A DNA stretch of 64,000 nt from the NCBI RefSeq assembly GCF_018687495.1, contig NZ_CP061293.1, forward strand, positions 248,001 to 312,000, written 5' to 3'. The notes beneath the pieces are model-generated. The model made no database searches, had not been told where the DNA came from, and saw only the letters and a program-made list of their open reading frames with translations. The stretch is from Polynucleobacter sp. MWH-Svant-W18. Lineage in GTDB: Bacteria > Pseudomonadota > Gammaproteobacteria > Burkholderiales > Burkholderiaceae. Of the stretch, positions 36,806 to 46,522 are shown piece after piece. The stretch's first letter is position 1, and each line of letters starts with the position of its first letter. Both the position numbers and the translations under genes were made by a program.

Positions 36806-37804
36806 ATGAATATTTTGCTTACTGGGGGTTTAGGATTTATTGGCAGCCACACTGCTGTTGTACTTGCTCAGCAGGGGCATCAAGTAGTCATACTAGATAA
36901 CCTCTGTAATAGCCAAATGGAAGTTTTAGCTAATCTTGAGTCAATTACAGGTAAAAAATTGCGCTTCTACGAGGCCGACATCCGGGAAGGGCTGGCGCTT
37001 AGGAAAATCCTTTCGGATAATCAGATTGAGGCCGTGATGCATTTTGCTGGTCTAAAGTCAGTTGCTGAGTCCGCCCAGGACCCCTTGAAGTATTACGACA
37101 ATAATGTCTGCGGAACGATCAATTTAATTGAGGCGATGCAAGCTGAGAAAATCAATAAATTCATTTTTAGTTCTAGCGCCACCGTCTATGGTGTGCCACA
37201 GTATTTGCCTTATGACGAAGATCACCCTTTAGAGCCTATTAATACTTATGGAAAAACCAAACTACAGGTTGAGGAAATACTACAAGACTTGGTGAAGTCT
37301 GATCCGAGTTGGTCAGTAGTTGCCTTGCGCTACTTTAATCCGGTAGGAGCCCATGAATCTGGACTCATTGGCGAGTCTCCAAAGGGGGTTCCTAATAATT
37401 TGATGCCCTATATTTGTCAGGTTGCCAGCGGAAAATTGCCTCATCTTAATATCTTTGGCGATGACTATGAAACCAAAGACGGCACTGGTGAGCGTGACTA
37501 TATTCATGTGATGGATCTCGCAGAAGGCCATGTAGCAGCGCTCAATTTTGTCAATCAGCATCCTGGTTTTCATGCAATCAATTTGGGGACTGGTGTTTCG
37601 TATAGTGTCTACGACCTAATTGGCGCCTTTGAACAAGCGGCTAACTCCACGATTGTTAGGAAAGTACAGCCGCGCCGTAGCGGCGATTTAGCCATCTATT
37701 ACGCTAAAGCAGATAAGGCCAAAAATCTCTTGGGCTGGCAAGCTAAACGTGATTTACAGGTAATGTGCAAGAGCGGCTGGAATTTTCATAAACAGAAGAG
37801 TTAG
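36806..37804 (+). CDS. galE: UDP-glucose 4-epimerase
   Basis: A 332-residue epimerase with NILLTGGLGFIGSHTAVVL at the N-terminus, MHFAGLKSVAES, SSSATVYG and the catalytic YGKTK; RYFNPVGAHESG and MPYICQVA follow, as in GalE. It should interconvert UDP-glucose and UDP-galactose (or the N-acetyl forms). A truncated relative lies at 47498-48004. It is five bases after the glycosyltransferase gene and converges with the next one. Confidence 0.94.
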   Translation: MNILLTGGLGFIGSHTAVVLAQQGHQVVILDNLCNSQMEVLANLESITGKKLRFYEADIREGLALRKILSDNQIEAVMHFAGLKSVAESAQDPLKYYDNNVCGTINLIEAMQAEKINKFIFSSSATVYGVPQYLPYDEDHPLEPINTYGKTKLQVEEILQDLVKSDPSWSVVALRYFNPVGAHESGLIGESPKGVPNNLMPYICQVASGKLPHLNIFGDDYETKDGTGERDYIHVMDLAEGHVAALNFVNQHPGFHAINLGTGVSYSVYDLIGAFEQAANSTIVRKVQPRRSGDLAIYYAKADKAKNLLGWQAKRDLQVMCKSGWNFHKQKS

Positions 37805-37828
37805 CTAGTAGTAAAAACTAAGTCAGTG

Positions 37829-38995
37829 CTATTTATTTAGAATACTCAGAATTGGTTGCAATACCTCTGACCATTGGTAGGCTTTGGATTTCTTGATTGC
37901 AAGATCCCGCATATCTCTTTTTGCATCGGGCGCAAGCGAAAAGAAGTATTTCAGACCTCGTGCAATATCAGCACTTGTTCTTTCTACAAAAATGCCATCT
38001 TGACCATTAGTGACGTAGTCTTCTAACCCACCTACTTTGGTGCACAGAACGGGGAGGCCGCATGCGAGTGCCTCGATACCTACCAGACCAAAAGATTCGT
38101 ATTCAGTAGGCAAAACAAATAGGTCGGAAGCTTGAAAAAGTCTTACTAGTTCTGCTCCATGGACGCCTGGTATGGCTGAAACAACAGACTCTAAACCCAA
38201 ACCCCTTGCTTTGGATAAAAGCTCTGAGGAGTCATCGCGACCGACTACAAGATAATGAAATTTAACCCCGTTTTGCTCAATCAACTTGAGTGCTTCCAGA
38301 ACAATAAGACAGCCTTTGCGCTTAATTTCATTCGTCACCGTGAGAAAGATGACGGCATCTTCAGGAAAGCCGATTGAATTACGAATTTCTGTTTTGGAGC
38401 CATCCGCTGGATAAAAGATGGAAGAATCAACGCCATGCGGTACAACATGGATTCGATTCTTTGCTGGAGGATAAAAACAATCAATCTCTGATTTTGTCCT
38501 CTTCGATGGCACCAAGATCTGTGATTGATTCCTCAAAAAAATACTTGCTTCACAAAAGATATAAAACCAGTGCTTAGGATTAAGGAGCCATTTAAAAGAG
38601 CCTCGTTTCAATCGTTCAAATTGGGCTGCTATATGACAGCTACCCGCCATCACCAAATCTGCGGTAAACAGCGCGCAGGGCGCACTGATAATGCGACTTT
38701 TTAACTTATTTGCTAGCTTGGCCTGCCGTCCTGCTTGCAGCATCCAGTGAGCCGTATGAAACATATCCCAGAGCAGGTGATTGGATTTCTGGATTCGAAT
38801 GGTATGCACTTTGCTACATAGTGGGCGAAGTGAATCATCTATCTCTGAGCAGATGACCTGAATCTGGTAATTGTTGTTGAAGAGAAACTTCAATACCTCA
38901 GCCATAACGCGCTCAACCCCACCTGTATATCCAATCGAGGGATAGACTATCGTGACATCACTTGTTGCGCTATGGTGCTGTGTGGAGTCGCTCAT
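37829..38995 (-). CDS. GT4 family glycosyltransferase
   Basis: A 388-residue GT-B enzyme. VTIVYPSIGYTGGVERVMAEV is the acceptor-domain glycine loop. VVPHGVDSSIFYP and the donor-site EYESFGLVGIEALACGLPVL (the E-x7-E motif) and GLEDYV are typical GT4. It overlaps the flippase gene upstream on the same strand by 26 bases, indicating coupled translation in a minus-strand unit with the GT2 gene. The sugar is unknown. Confidence 0.9.
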   Translation of the reverse strand: MSDSTQHHSATSDVTIVYPSIGYTGGVERVMAEVLKFLFNNNYQIQVICSEIDDSLRPLCSKVHTIRIQKSNHLLWDMFHTAHWMLQAGRQAKLANKLKSRIISAPCALFTADLVMAGSCHIAAQFERLKRGSFKWLLNPKHWFYIFCEASIFLRNQSQILVPSKRTKSEIDCFYPPAKNRIHVVPHGVDSSIFYPADGSKTEIRNSIGFPEDAVIFLTVTNEIKRKGCLIVLEALKLIEQNGVKFHYLVVGRDDSSELLSKARGLGLESVVSAIPGVHGAELVRLFQASDLFVLPTEYESFGLVGIEALACGLPVLCTKVGGLEDYVTNGQDGIFVERTSADIARGLKYFFSLAPDAKRDMRDLAIKKSKAYQWSEVLQPILSILNK

Positions 38996-40259
38996 AAATG
39001 CCCTGTTTTAGAATGAGGGAGTAGGACAGTATCAAAAAAATACTGACTGCAACGATGCTAGCCATAAATATACCTATATAGCCATATAAAGCAGTGAGCC
39101 ACCCAGATAAGAAAATTTTCAAAGCAATAATGCTGATTAACCAAGGGCCCAATCTCACAGAGACCATTGGAAATTGCAAAAAGATCTGCATCAATGTCGT
39201 CGATAGCGTTAAGAAAAGTAACAGGCCAGATAGTACAAAGACTATTGGATAATCTATCTCAATATGCCCCCATAGCATTGACAAAGATTGACCCCAGCTA
39301 AAAAAGACGGCGGAGTATAGAAACCCAACTCCTAAAAAAATGAGATAGGCAGCGTTTATTTTTTTAGTGGCAAGTCTTTTATCAACACTCTCGACCTGCA
39401 CAACAAAGCCGGCGATTACAGGAGTCAGAGCTGCGGCCAGTAGGCCCACCCCCAAGAGTTGAAAACGGGAAATAATATTTACTTTTGCGATATCTTGGGG
39501 CTCAAGAAAAAAACCAGACAGATAAACATCCGAGCCAATCAGCATGGTCATGCCGATTTGAACAACCCATAAAATCCAGCCTTCCTTACACAGGGTAAGC
39601 CCAATTGATTTGAGTTGAGCCCAATGATTTTTTGCCGTGAAGTAAATTTCTGAAAACTGCCATCTGGTGGTGGATAGATATAGTTTTGTAACCAGTGGGA
39701 TGTAGATCAAGCACGTGATAAAAAAACAAAATACGAGGCTTGTCAAGCTCCAATTAAAAAAATACGCCAGGGCGTAAATAATAATTTGTATGATCGAACG
39801 TAAAGTCTCAATCAGACCAACGATCGCAGTATGAAGGTGCGCAAGTAAAGCCTGAGCTGAAACGGTCCCCAAGATTGTGGCAGAGGAGCAAAAAATTGCG
39901 AGATTACGAAGTCGCTCTTCTTCGGTTGAATTTCCAAAAATAAAGCTGTATCCAAATATGCCAAATATAACTACGACGAGAACAAAAATTGTCATCAGTA
40001 AGGCGGCTGTATAGAGTAGTCTTTGTTGTTGTGACTTTTCAGTTTGAATATGTCTTCCAATTCGAACTCGCATGGCACTAATGTATCCAAAATCTTGGCT
40101 GGTAATCAGCGAGTAGATTGCAAAGAGCCATGCCCACAATCCAAAGTCTTCAATATTGAGAAGGCGCCCAAGTAAGAAAATATTGAGAAAGCTAGCAGCA
40201 AGTCCGCTTACTCTGGCTAAGAGATTGGCGGAGGCGCCATGAAGTAATGCTTTAGACAT
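38970..40259 (-). CDS. oligosaccharide flippase, Wzx type (copy 1)
   Basis: A 429-residue membrane protein with about twelve hydrophobic helices over its length and short loops. It begins LLHGASANLLARVSGLAASFLNIFLLGRLL, the N-terminal pattern of the polysaccharide transporter (MATE/MOP) family, and carries GGDVY-like charged breaks in mid-protein. It should flip a lipid-linked repeat across the inner membrane. One base separates it from the GT2 gene upstream. A second flippase is at 48193. Confidence 0.83.
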   Translation of the reverse strand: MSKALLHGASANLLARVSGLAASFLNIFLLGRLLNIEDFGLWAWLFAIYSLITSQDFGYISAMRVRIGRHIQTEKSQQQRLLYTAALLMTIFVLVVVIFGIFGYSFIFGNSTEEERLRNLAIFCSSATILGTVSAQALLAHLHTAIVGLIETLRSIIQIIIYALAYFFNWSLTSLVFCFFITCLIYIPLVTKLYLSTTRWQFSEIYFTAKNHWAQLKSIGLTLCKEGWILWVVQIGMTMLIGSDVYLSGFFLEPQDIAKVNIISRFQLLGVGLLAAALTPVIAGFVVQVESVDKRLATKKINAAYLIFLGVGFLYSAVFFSWGQSLSMLWGHIEIDYPIVFVLSGLLLFLTLSTTLMQIFLQFPMVSVRLGPWLISIIALKIFLSGWLTALYGYIGIFMASIVAVSIFLILSYSLILKQGIYERLHTAP

Positions 40260-40260
40260 C

Positions 40261-41259
40261 TTAGTTACGAATTCTATTCATGCCGGCAATGATGACTTTT
40301 TTTGCTAGGGCGTACGGTAACAGAGCTACGGCAATCATCCACGCGATATAAAGAAGGCGTTTTTTTAGTGAGAAGCCTGGCCAGTAGAAGATTGAACTAA
40401 ATCCATCTTTTAAGCATTGAATCCTAGAGTCTTTTGGAATCGGATGATCCTGTGGCGCGACTCGTAATGAGATTAACCGCAGTTTGATTTGAGCAGGCAT
40501 TGCATACTGAGGCGGTTCAGAAACCAAATCTACTTTGGATAAGGCTTCATATACTAAATTTTGGGTCTTCACAGCCAGTTCAACCGCCTTTGATGGAATG
40601 GAAGGGCTATTGTTCATAACAAAGGTATTCACAGGTTGGGTTTTGTGATGAATTCGATAAAACCCACCGTAACGCTTTAGGCTATGAACTTTCCCGCTGA
40701 AAGGAGCTACCAAAGCGGGCAATGTATCTGCGCCTATTTTCCAGTCATGTTTGGCCATTGGAAAAAAATTGATTAACGCTGATCTTCTATAAGCATTTCC
40801 GCTTCCAGGAGGGCTAGCGTAATTACCAAATTTTTTGATGATGGGTCGCACATCACCGTCATGGAGCGTTTCAGGAAAGAGGCTGCCAATCTGATTGCTG
40901 TCATCATCTATTAAGGCAAGCCGCCATTGCACTTTAGTAATTGCTCGATCTTTGAAAACGTCCACAATCTCTTTGATTGTATTGGGCAGCAAAAGATCAT
41001 CGGAATCCAGAAAAATAAGGATTTCTCCACGAGCCTCCTTAAAGCCGGTATTGTAGGCGCTGCCTTGTCCTCCATTGGCTTGAGAGATAACCCGAATTTG
41101 GCCCTTAAAAGACTCGGCTAGTTTGATTGATTGGTCTATTGAGCCATCATCAACCAAAATAATCTCGACATCAGGGTAGGATTGGGAAATGGCGCTTTGA
41201 ATGCACTCTGCAAGAAAGCGTTCATAGTTATAGTTATTAATTAAAACAGAGACCAGCAT
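40261..41259 (-). CDS. GT2 family glycosyltransferase
   Basis: A 332-residue GT-A enzyme: VSVLINNYNYERFLAECI, VDDGSIDQS, and the metal-binding LDSDD at about 93-97. The domain spans about 1-210; a C-terminal hydrophobic segment (about 302-318) may anchor it to the inner membrane. It is first in the minus-strand trio GT2-flippase-GT4. The start is ATG 41259, divergent from the GT9 gene over 188 bases. Confidence 0.88.
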   Translation of the reverse strand: MLVSVLINNYNYERFLAECIQSAISQSYPDVEIILVDDGSIDQSIKLAESFKGQIRVISQANGGQGSAYNTGFKEARGEILIFLDSDDLLLPNTIKEIVDVFKDRAITKVQWRLALIDDDSNQIGSLFPETLHDGDVRPIIKKFGNYASPPGSGNAYRRSALINFFPMAKHDWKIGADTLPALVAPFSGKVHSLKRYGGFYRIHHKTQPVNTFVMNNSPSIPSKAVELAVKTQNLVYEALSKVDLVSEPPQYAMPAQIKLRLISLRVAPQDHPIPKDSRIQCLKDGFSSIFYWPGFSLKKRLLYIAWMIAVALLPYALAKKVIIAGMNRIRN

Positions 41260-41347
41260 TCAATGGTTCCGGATTGAGTTGGATAAGCTGTACAAATTCA
41301 TTTTACGTGAAGTCAATGTGATTGGGCCCTTTAAATCACTATACTGA

Positions 41348-41364
41348 TTAATAATCATTATTAA
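41348..41364. promoter_or_regulatory. 17-base AT palindrome in a divergent promoter region
   Basis: TTAATAAT-C-ATTATTAA is a perfect inverted repeat in the gap between the divergent GT2 and GT9 genes. It could be a regulator site; its core resembles a Fur-type repeat but all-AT palindromes also arise by chance in AT-rich DNA. Confidence 0.3.
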
Positions 41365-41447
41365 AGTATTGCAAGATAAAATAGGGCTTTAAGGGTAATT
41401 TGATTTGGCTAGTTTTACGGCTTTTTGAATAATGGACTGAATTTATC

Positions 41448-42479
41448 ATGAAGATCACGCTTGTAAAGCTCGGTGGAATTGGCGATATCGTTCAGCTTGC
41501 CATTGCCCTCTTTGCTTTTAAGAAAAAGTTTCCGGCTGTCAAGGTAAGTTGGATCACTAGTCAGTCAAATGCAGCGCTGATTGAAGCTTTTGAAATTGCT
41601 GATCAAGTTATTGCCATTGACGACAAAAAAATATTTTTTGGCAATCCCCTGAATAGGGTAATCCATTTATTTTTGGCTGCATTGAAAATTACTAAACTTT
41701 CTTATAGTAATCAAAAAATTGTTACAGCTTATGTTGATTGGCGATATCGCTTGCTTACGGCATGCATGTTTTGGATTCCAAGTATTGACTTTCCACAAAA
41801 ACAATTTAACCCCATGCTGCAATCGAGAAATCGCATTTATGAATACTGGCGGCTTTTACATTCATCTAATGCATATCCTGAGACGGATTTGAATGTTGCA
41901 AAAGCTACACTAGATTTTGGGCATTCATTTATATCAGAATATGAACCTCTACAGAATTTATCTGGACTTGATAAAAATACTTATGTTGTTTTGGTCCCAG
42001 GAGGAGCAAAAAATATACTTCGAGACGATGGCTTGCGAAGATGGCCAATTTCTCATTATGTAGAACTGGCTAAAAAATTAATTGAGCAGAACGAGACAGT
42101 GCTTATCGCTGGCGGTCCAGAAGACCAGTGGGTTAGAGATGATTTTATGGGTTTACCCGTCGTTGACTTAGTTGGTAAAACATCCCTCTTAGAGCTTATT
42201 CATTTATTAAATGACTCTAAATTGACGGTAGTGCATGACACAGGACCTATGCATCTAGCATGTTTAACTCAAGCGCCTATGATTGCTTTATTTGGCCCTA
42301 CGCCAATGAATGCCATATTACCTTTAGGTAGAACTAGAACCGTTGGGATTCAGTTGGGCAATCAAGTTGCCTGCTCACCTTGTTACGATGGAAAAAACTA
42401 TGCAGATTGTCATGATGCTGTTTGTATGAAATCGATTAGCGTCGATTCTGTCATGCAATCTATTAGAGAGTTGATTTGA
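41448..42479 (+). CDS. GT9 family (heptosyltransferase-like) glycosyltransferase
   Basis: A 343-residue GT9 protein. MKITLVKLGGIGDIVQL at the N-terminus and VVHDTGPMHLACLTQAP with LFGPT near residue 285 are the family hallmarks. VLVPGGAK and IAGGPEDQ frame the donor domain. It differs clearly from waaC at 175-1224 and probably adds another heptose or a hexose to the glycan. Its stop overlaps the next gene's TTG start by three bases. Confidence 0.85.
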   Translation: MKITLVKLGGIGDIVQLAIALFAFKKKFPAVKVSWITSQSNAALIEAFEIADQVIAIDDKKIFFGNPLNRVIHLFLAALKITKLSYSNQKIVTAYVDWRYRLLTACMFWIPSIDFPQKQFNPMLQSRNRIYEYWRLLHSSNAYPETDLNVAKATLDFGHSFISEYEPLQNLSGLDKNTYVVLVPGGAKNILRDDGLRRWPISHYVELAKKLIEQNETVLIAGGPEDQWVRDDFMGLPVVDLVGKTSLLELIHLLNDSKLTVVHDTGPMHLACLTQAPMIALFGPTPMNAILPLGRTRTVGIQLGNQVACSPCYDGKNYADCHDAVCMKSISVDSVMQSIRELI

Positions 42480-43570
42480 AGGTTGCGATCGTTCATTACT
42501 GGTTAGTAAACATGCGGGGCGGGGAAAAAGTGCTCGAAGCGCTTTGCGAACTCTATCCCGATGCCGATATTTATACTCATGTTTATGATTCAAGTGCCAT
42601 TTCAGAAACGATTAAGCGTCATCGGATCAAAACGAGTTTCATACAAAGGCTGCCGAACGCTGTTGCCTGGTACCAAAATTACTTACCCTTGATGCCTTTA
42701 GCATTGTGTTTCTTAAATCTCAAGCAATATGATTTAGTGATCAGTGCGGAATCAGGGCCTTCTAAAGGCGTGCGGTTAAGTAAAAATGCACTTTTCATTT
42801 GCTATTGCCATTCGCCTATGCGCTATGTTTGGGATTTATTTGATGAGTACTATCGTTCAGTAGGCTTATTTAAAAAAGGGATGATGCTCTTGTGCATGAA
42901 ACCCTTGCGTATTTGGGATCGCTGGACGGCCCAAAGAGTAGACCAATTTGTGGCAAATTCCACCACGGTGCAGCGCAGAATCCAAAATTGTTATGGTCGC
43001 GAATCGATTGTTATTCATCCACCGGTGGATTTAGAGGCCTTTCAGATCTCCTCCAAGGCGGATGATTACTACTTATTATTTGGTCAAGTCATTCAATACA
43101 AGCGACCTGATTTGGCAATTGAGGCATTCAATGCTTCAGGAAGAAAGCTGATTGTGGTGGGGCAGGGCAATATGCTCAAAGATTTAAAGAAAATTGCCAA
43201 ATCAAATATTCAATTTATGGGACGATTGGAAGACTCCCAGATCCAAAAGTTGGTTTCCCAATGCAAGGCCCTTATATTTCCCGGCCTAGAAGATTTCGGC
43301 ATTATTCCTGTTGAAGTCATGTCCTCAGGTAGGCCTGTGATTGCCTATGGGCAGGGCGGGGTGCTAGATACAGTAATGGATGGTGAAACCGGAATTTTCT
43401 TTGCAGATCAAACGGTAGCCTCTTTAAATGCAGCTATCGATCAGTATGAAAACACAGCAGATCAATTTATCCCAGAGATTATTAAAACCTCAACTGAGAA
43501 ATTTTCAAAAATGCAGTTCAAGTTGAAATTTACAGACCTGGTCAAAAGTCTCCAGAGTCAGTCCCGCTAG
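42476..43570 (+). CDS. GT4 family glycosyltransferase (mannosyltransferase-like)
   Basis: A 364-residue GT4 enzyme from TTG 42476. MKVAIVHYWLVNMRGGEKVLE is the N-terminal fold, CYCHSPMRYVWDL is typical of WbaZ-like mannosyltransferases, and FPGLEDFGIIPVEVMSSGRPVI is the donor site. GDP-mannose made by manC is a reasonable donor, but this is inference. Its end overlaps the opposing WcaJ-like gene by four bases. Confidence 0.87.
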   Translation: MKVAIVHYWLVNMRGGEKVLEALCELYPDADIYTHVYDSSAISETIKRHRIKTSFIQRLPNAVAWYQNYLPLMPLALCFLNLKQYDLVISAESGPSKGVRLSKNALFICYCHSPMRYVWDLFDEYYRSVGLFKKGMMLLCMKPLRIWDRWTAQRVDQFVANSTTVQRRIQNCYGRESIVIHPPVDLEAFQISSKADDYYLLFGQVIQYKRPDLAIEAFNASGRKLIVVGQGNMLKDLKKIAKSNIQFMGRLEDSQIQKLVSQCKALIFPGLEDFGIIPVEVMSSGRPVIAYGQGGVLDTVMDGETGIFFADQTVASLNAAIDQYENTADQFIPEIIKTSTEKFSKMQFKLKFTDLVKSLQSQSR

Positions 43571-44874
43571 ACATGACGTCGATTTCTGGAAAAAGGCTCA
43601 ATCGCAGTTAGCAGGATGATTTTAAGATCTAGAGCTAAAGACCAGTTTTCAATATAGAACAGGTCATACTCAATGCGTTGGTTTAAATCGGTATCACCCC
43701 GCAGTCCATGAATCTGTGCCCATCCCGTAATGCCCGCTTTGACTAAATGTTTTTTGGCATAGTTGGGAATCTCATTAGCAAATTGCTCGATAAATTCTAT
43801 GCGTTCAGGGCGGGGGCCGACGATCGACATTTGGCCGCGGAGTACATTAAAAAATTGGGGTAGTTCATCCAGGTTGTACTTTCGTAAAAATGCTGAAAAA
43901 GAATCCACGACCTTATTCTGGGCCCCACCCCATTGCACTCCTGCTTTTTCAATATCTACTGGCATTGAGCGGAATTTCAGCATTTCAAAAGGTTTGCCGT
44001 TAAGGCCTACACGTAGTTGCCGATAAAAAATCGGACCAGGAGAATTCAGTTTTACTAGTGCCGCCAAAGTAATAAAGACTGGCGAAAACAAAATACAAAA
44101 AACAAGAGATAAGAAAAAATCTTCAATATTCTTGAGATACAAGCGATTACCCACAAATGGTGAGCTAGAGATATCAATCATAGGGACACCCGCTACCTCA
44201 CTAATGCCATGATTGAGTAGGCGATGCATAAATAGATCGGGGCTAAATTTAATTTTGGCTGAACTATTCGATAAGTTTTTCAGGATCTCTTTAAATTGAC
44301 CGGCTTCATCCAGGGTAAGGCAGACCCAAATTTCATCAAGTTGAAGGCGGCTTAATTCTTGTAATTGCTCTCTATCTACTCTTTTAAGATGGGTTTGGAT
44401 TTTGTAGTCAGAGTAGTTATCTGCTGCAATGTATTCAATTAATCTTTGGGATGCTGCGTTTTCGCCAATAATCGCGATTGAGGTCTGCTTATAGGATTGA
44501 ATCAGTTTATGCCGAATGAGGTGGCTGTAAATGAGGTCTTGCGAAATTAAGAGTACCCAAGTCAGCAATCCCCAAAGCACAAGCCACACTCGAGAAAACA
44601 ATAGGCTACTTTGGGTCAGCAAAATAATCAGTAGGACCAAGGCAAAGGTTTGCCACCATTGGCGACTTAATTGTTTTAAGCGCCCAAAGCCATCGAAAAG
44701 GGGTTTAGATAGAACTCCGCCCCCAGTCAAAATAAAGATAAAGCCGCTAAATAAAATCACGATCCAATAAAACTGATTGGGAAACGGCTTATCGAAAAAT
44801 CGAATATGCAGACTCCCCAGGCCCGAAAAAAGGATTAGGCCCAGACTGAGCAGGCGGTAGACTAAATTAGGCAT
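43567..44874 (-). CDS. polyprenyl-phosphate sugar-1-phosphate transferase (WcaJ/WbaP-type)
   Basis: A 435-residue initiating enzyme. Four hydrophobic helices occupy about 8-110. A soluble CoA-binding-like domain spans about 130-235. One more helix leads into the bacterial sugar-transferase domain (about 255-435): KLNSPGPIFYRQLRVGLNGKPFEMLKFRSM, LRKYNLDELPQFFNVLRGQMSIVGPRPE and AGITGWAQIHGLRG. It should load a sugar phosphate onto undecaprenyl phosphate to start the repeat unit. It is divergent from the O-antigen ligase-like gene. Confidence 0.93.
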   Translation of the reverse strand: MPNLVYRLLSLGLILFSGLGSLHIRFFDKPFPNQFYWIVILFSGFIFILTGGGVLSKPLFDGFGRLKQLSRQWWQTFALVLLIILLTQSSLLFSRVWLVLWGLLTWVLLISQDLIYSHLIRHKLIQSYKQTSIAIIGENAASQRLIEYIAADNYSDYKIQTHLKRVDREQLQELSRLQLDEIWVCLTLDEAGQFKEILKNLSNSSAKIKFSPDLFMHRLLNHGISEVAGVPMIDISSSPFVGNRLYLKNIEDFFLSLVFCILFSPVFITLAALVKLNSPGPIFYRQLRVGLNGKPFEMLKFRSMPVDIEKAGVQWGGAQNKVVDSFSAFLRKYNLDELPQFFNVLRGQMSIVGPRPERIEFIEQFANEIPNYAKKHLVKAGITGWAQIHGLRGDTDLNQRIEYDLFYIENWSLALDLKIILLTAIEPFSRNRRHV

Positions 44875-44918
44875 GGGCTGGAAGGTGGCCGGTAGGGGCT
44901 ATTTTCAATATCATTTTT

Positions 44919-44948
44919 TTGTAAATTTTATGAGGACTTTGCTAAAAT
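44919..44948 (+). promoter_or_regulatory. extended -10 promoter that predicts a leaderless O-antigen ligase mRNA
   Basis: TTGTAA (44919-44924), 18-base spacer, TAAAAT (44943-44948) preceded by TGC (extended -10). The start would be about 44955, which is the A of the ATG itself. No ribosome site precedes that ATG. Confidence 0.5.
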
Positions 44949-44954
44949 CGGCCG

Positions 44955-46349
44955 ATGGCAGCTTCAACATCAAAAAGTAATGCGAGCAATCCTTCGAATT
45001 TAAACACGAATCCTCATCCATTCGAAGTGTTTGCCCGAAAATCTTACCTCTGGATGGTTGGTCTCTACATCTGTTTAGTGTTTAATGAGTTTATTAAAAG
45101 GCCGGTAGACTTTTTGGCACTGGCTTTGATCCTCTTTGGCCTGCCTCTAATTTCCTTGCAAAATGCCAAACTACTTTGGCAAACAATGAGAAGCTCAAAG
45201 GCCAATCAGTTAGTTACGGGCAGCTTGGCTATGATGAGTGCCTTATTTCTGCTGGGGACTGCAACTCAAATTCCGCAGTTAGATGGTTTGGTGGCCTTTG
45301 GCGCTCAGTATGCTGTTCATATTGGGCTAGCCATAGTTGCCTTATTAGTCATTCCACTAAATCAACGCAGTCTCCAATACTTTGCGAACGCTTGCATGAT
45401 GGCACTTATCCTATTAGCCGCATGCGACTTAGGGTATCACGGATTACAAGTCCTGAACAATCAGCCGATTGGCATCGACTTCACGCATCGCTGGTTTGGC
45501 GACGGCTATGTGTTTCTTACTCCTTTTTTGTTGGCCCGTATATTTGGGGGCAATGGCCATTTGCACCATCAAAATATCAATCGACAATCCCTATTCTTGA
45601 TGAGCCTCATGATTGGACTTTTATTAATAGTGATCATGTTGAGCGGGGGTACGGGCGCTAGATCAACTTATGGAATTTTGGCTTTAGAGCTACTATTTTT
45701 TATCAGCATTTGGATCTTGCGCAAAAGATCCATGACTCTTAGCGGCGAGCCTAAAAGAGTTTGGGTTGTAATAGGGCAGACAATCGTTTGGGTTCTTGTA
45801 CTCGCTAGCGTTCTAATAGCCCTCCGTTTTTTGTTCTCTGTACTAGCCCCACATTTATTTGACGGCACCCTCAATCGCAGCCTGCAAATTGCGGATCGTG
45901 TCCAGAATGCTTGGTTGCCCGGTATTGATCTCATTATTCAGGCCCCATGGTTTGGCCACGGCTTTGGCAGGCTGGCCTGGGATAGTGCTTTTACCCAACT
46001 GCAATTAAATCACCCTCAGATTCAAAACGTTGAGAGCCCTCATAATTGGTTCTTAGCGAATGGTTTTTTTGGGGGTATATTTGCAGTTCTTGCGCAGCTT
46101 CTGTTTTCTGGAGCCGTGCTCTGGTCTTTGTATAAATCGTTTACCCGCTCTCAGCTAAGTCAACAGGCTCAATTGACTAAATATTGCATCCTAGGGCTAG
46201 CGGTAAGTTTCTTCAGCTTTTATTGCTTGCGAGGTCAAGTAGAGTTTACGATCTATAAATACCTTTGTATTACGCTGATAGGGTTTGGCCTTACTCAGGC
46301 TCTAGATTATCAATCTGAGCATGGCCAAAAATCCCAAAACCCCCTTTAA
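44955..46349 (+). CDS. O-antigen ligase / polymerase family protein (Wzy_C domain)
   Basis: A 464-residue membrane protein with about twelve hydrophobic segments and one large periplasmic loop (about 290-370) containing LPGIDLIIQAPWFGHGFGR and VESPHNWFLANGFFGG. The SGGTGARSTYG stretch before the loop is typical of WaaL/Wzy_C proteins, and His in SPHN matches the catalytic region of ligases. It may ligate or polymerise the glycan. The C-terminal end is cytoplasmic and polar. A separate EpsG-like polymerase candidate lies at 53134. Confidence 0.82.
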   Translation: MAASTSKSNASNPSNLNTNPHPFEVFARKSYLWMVGLYICLVFNEFIKRPVDFLALALILFGLPLISLQNAKLLWQTMRSSKANQLVTGSLAMMSALFLLGTATQIPQLDGLVAFGAQYAVHIGLAIVALLVIPLNQRSLQYFANACMMALILLAACDLGYHGLQVLNNQPIGIDFTHRWFGDGYVFLTPFLLARIFGGNGHLHHQNINRQSLFLMSLMIGLLLIVIMLSGGTGARSTYGILALELLFFISIWILRKRSMTLSGEPKRVWVVIGQTIVWVLVLASVLIALRFLFSVLAPHLFDGTLNRSLQIADRVQNAWLPGIDLIIQAPWFGHGFGRLAWDSAFTQLQLNHPQIQNVESPHNWFLANGFFGGIFAVLAQLLFSGAVLWSLYKSFTRSQLSQQAQLTKYCILGLAVSFFSFYCLRGQVEFTIYKYLCITLIGFGLTQALDYQSEHGQKSQNPL

Positions 46350-46522
46350 AATGAGTGATAGAGGCTAGTGAGACTTCAATGGCTGCCTATCGGGCTTCGA
46401 AAATTATGGAGCTGGGAAAATAAATGTGGCTAGTAGCCTGAAATAAGCCCCCTAAAGGCTCAATAAAGTTTTGGGTTAAGTTATTATCAATGATTATTTA
46501 ATTAATAATAAATATCTGAAAT

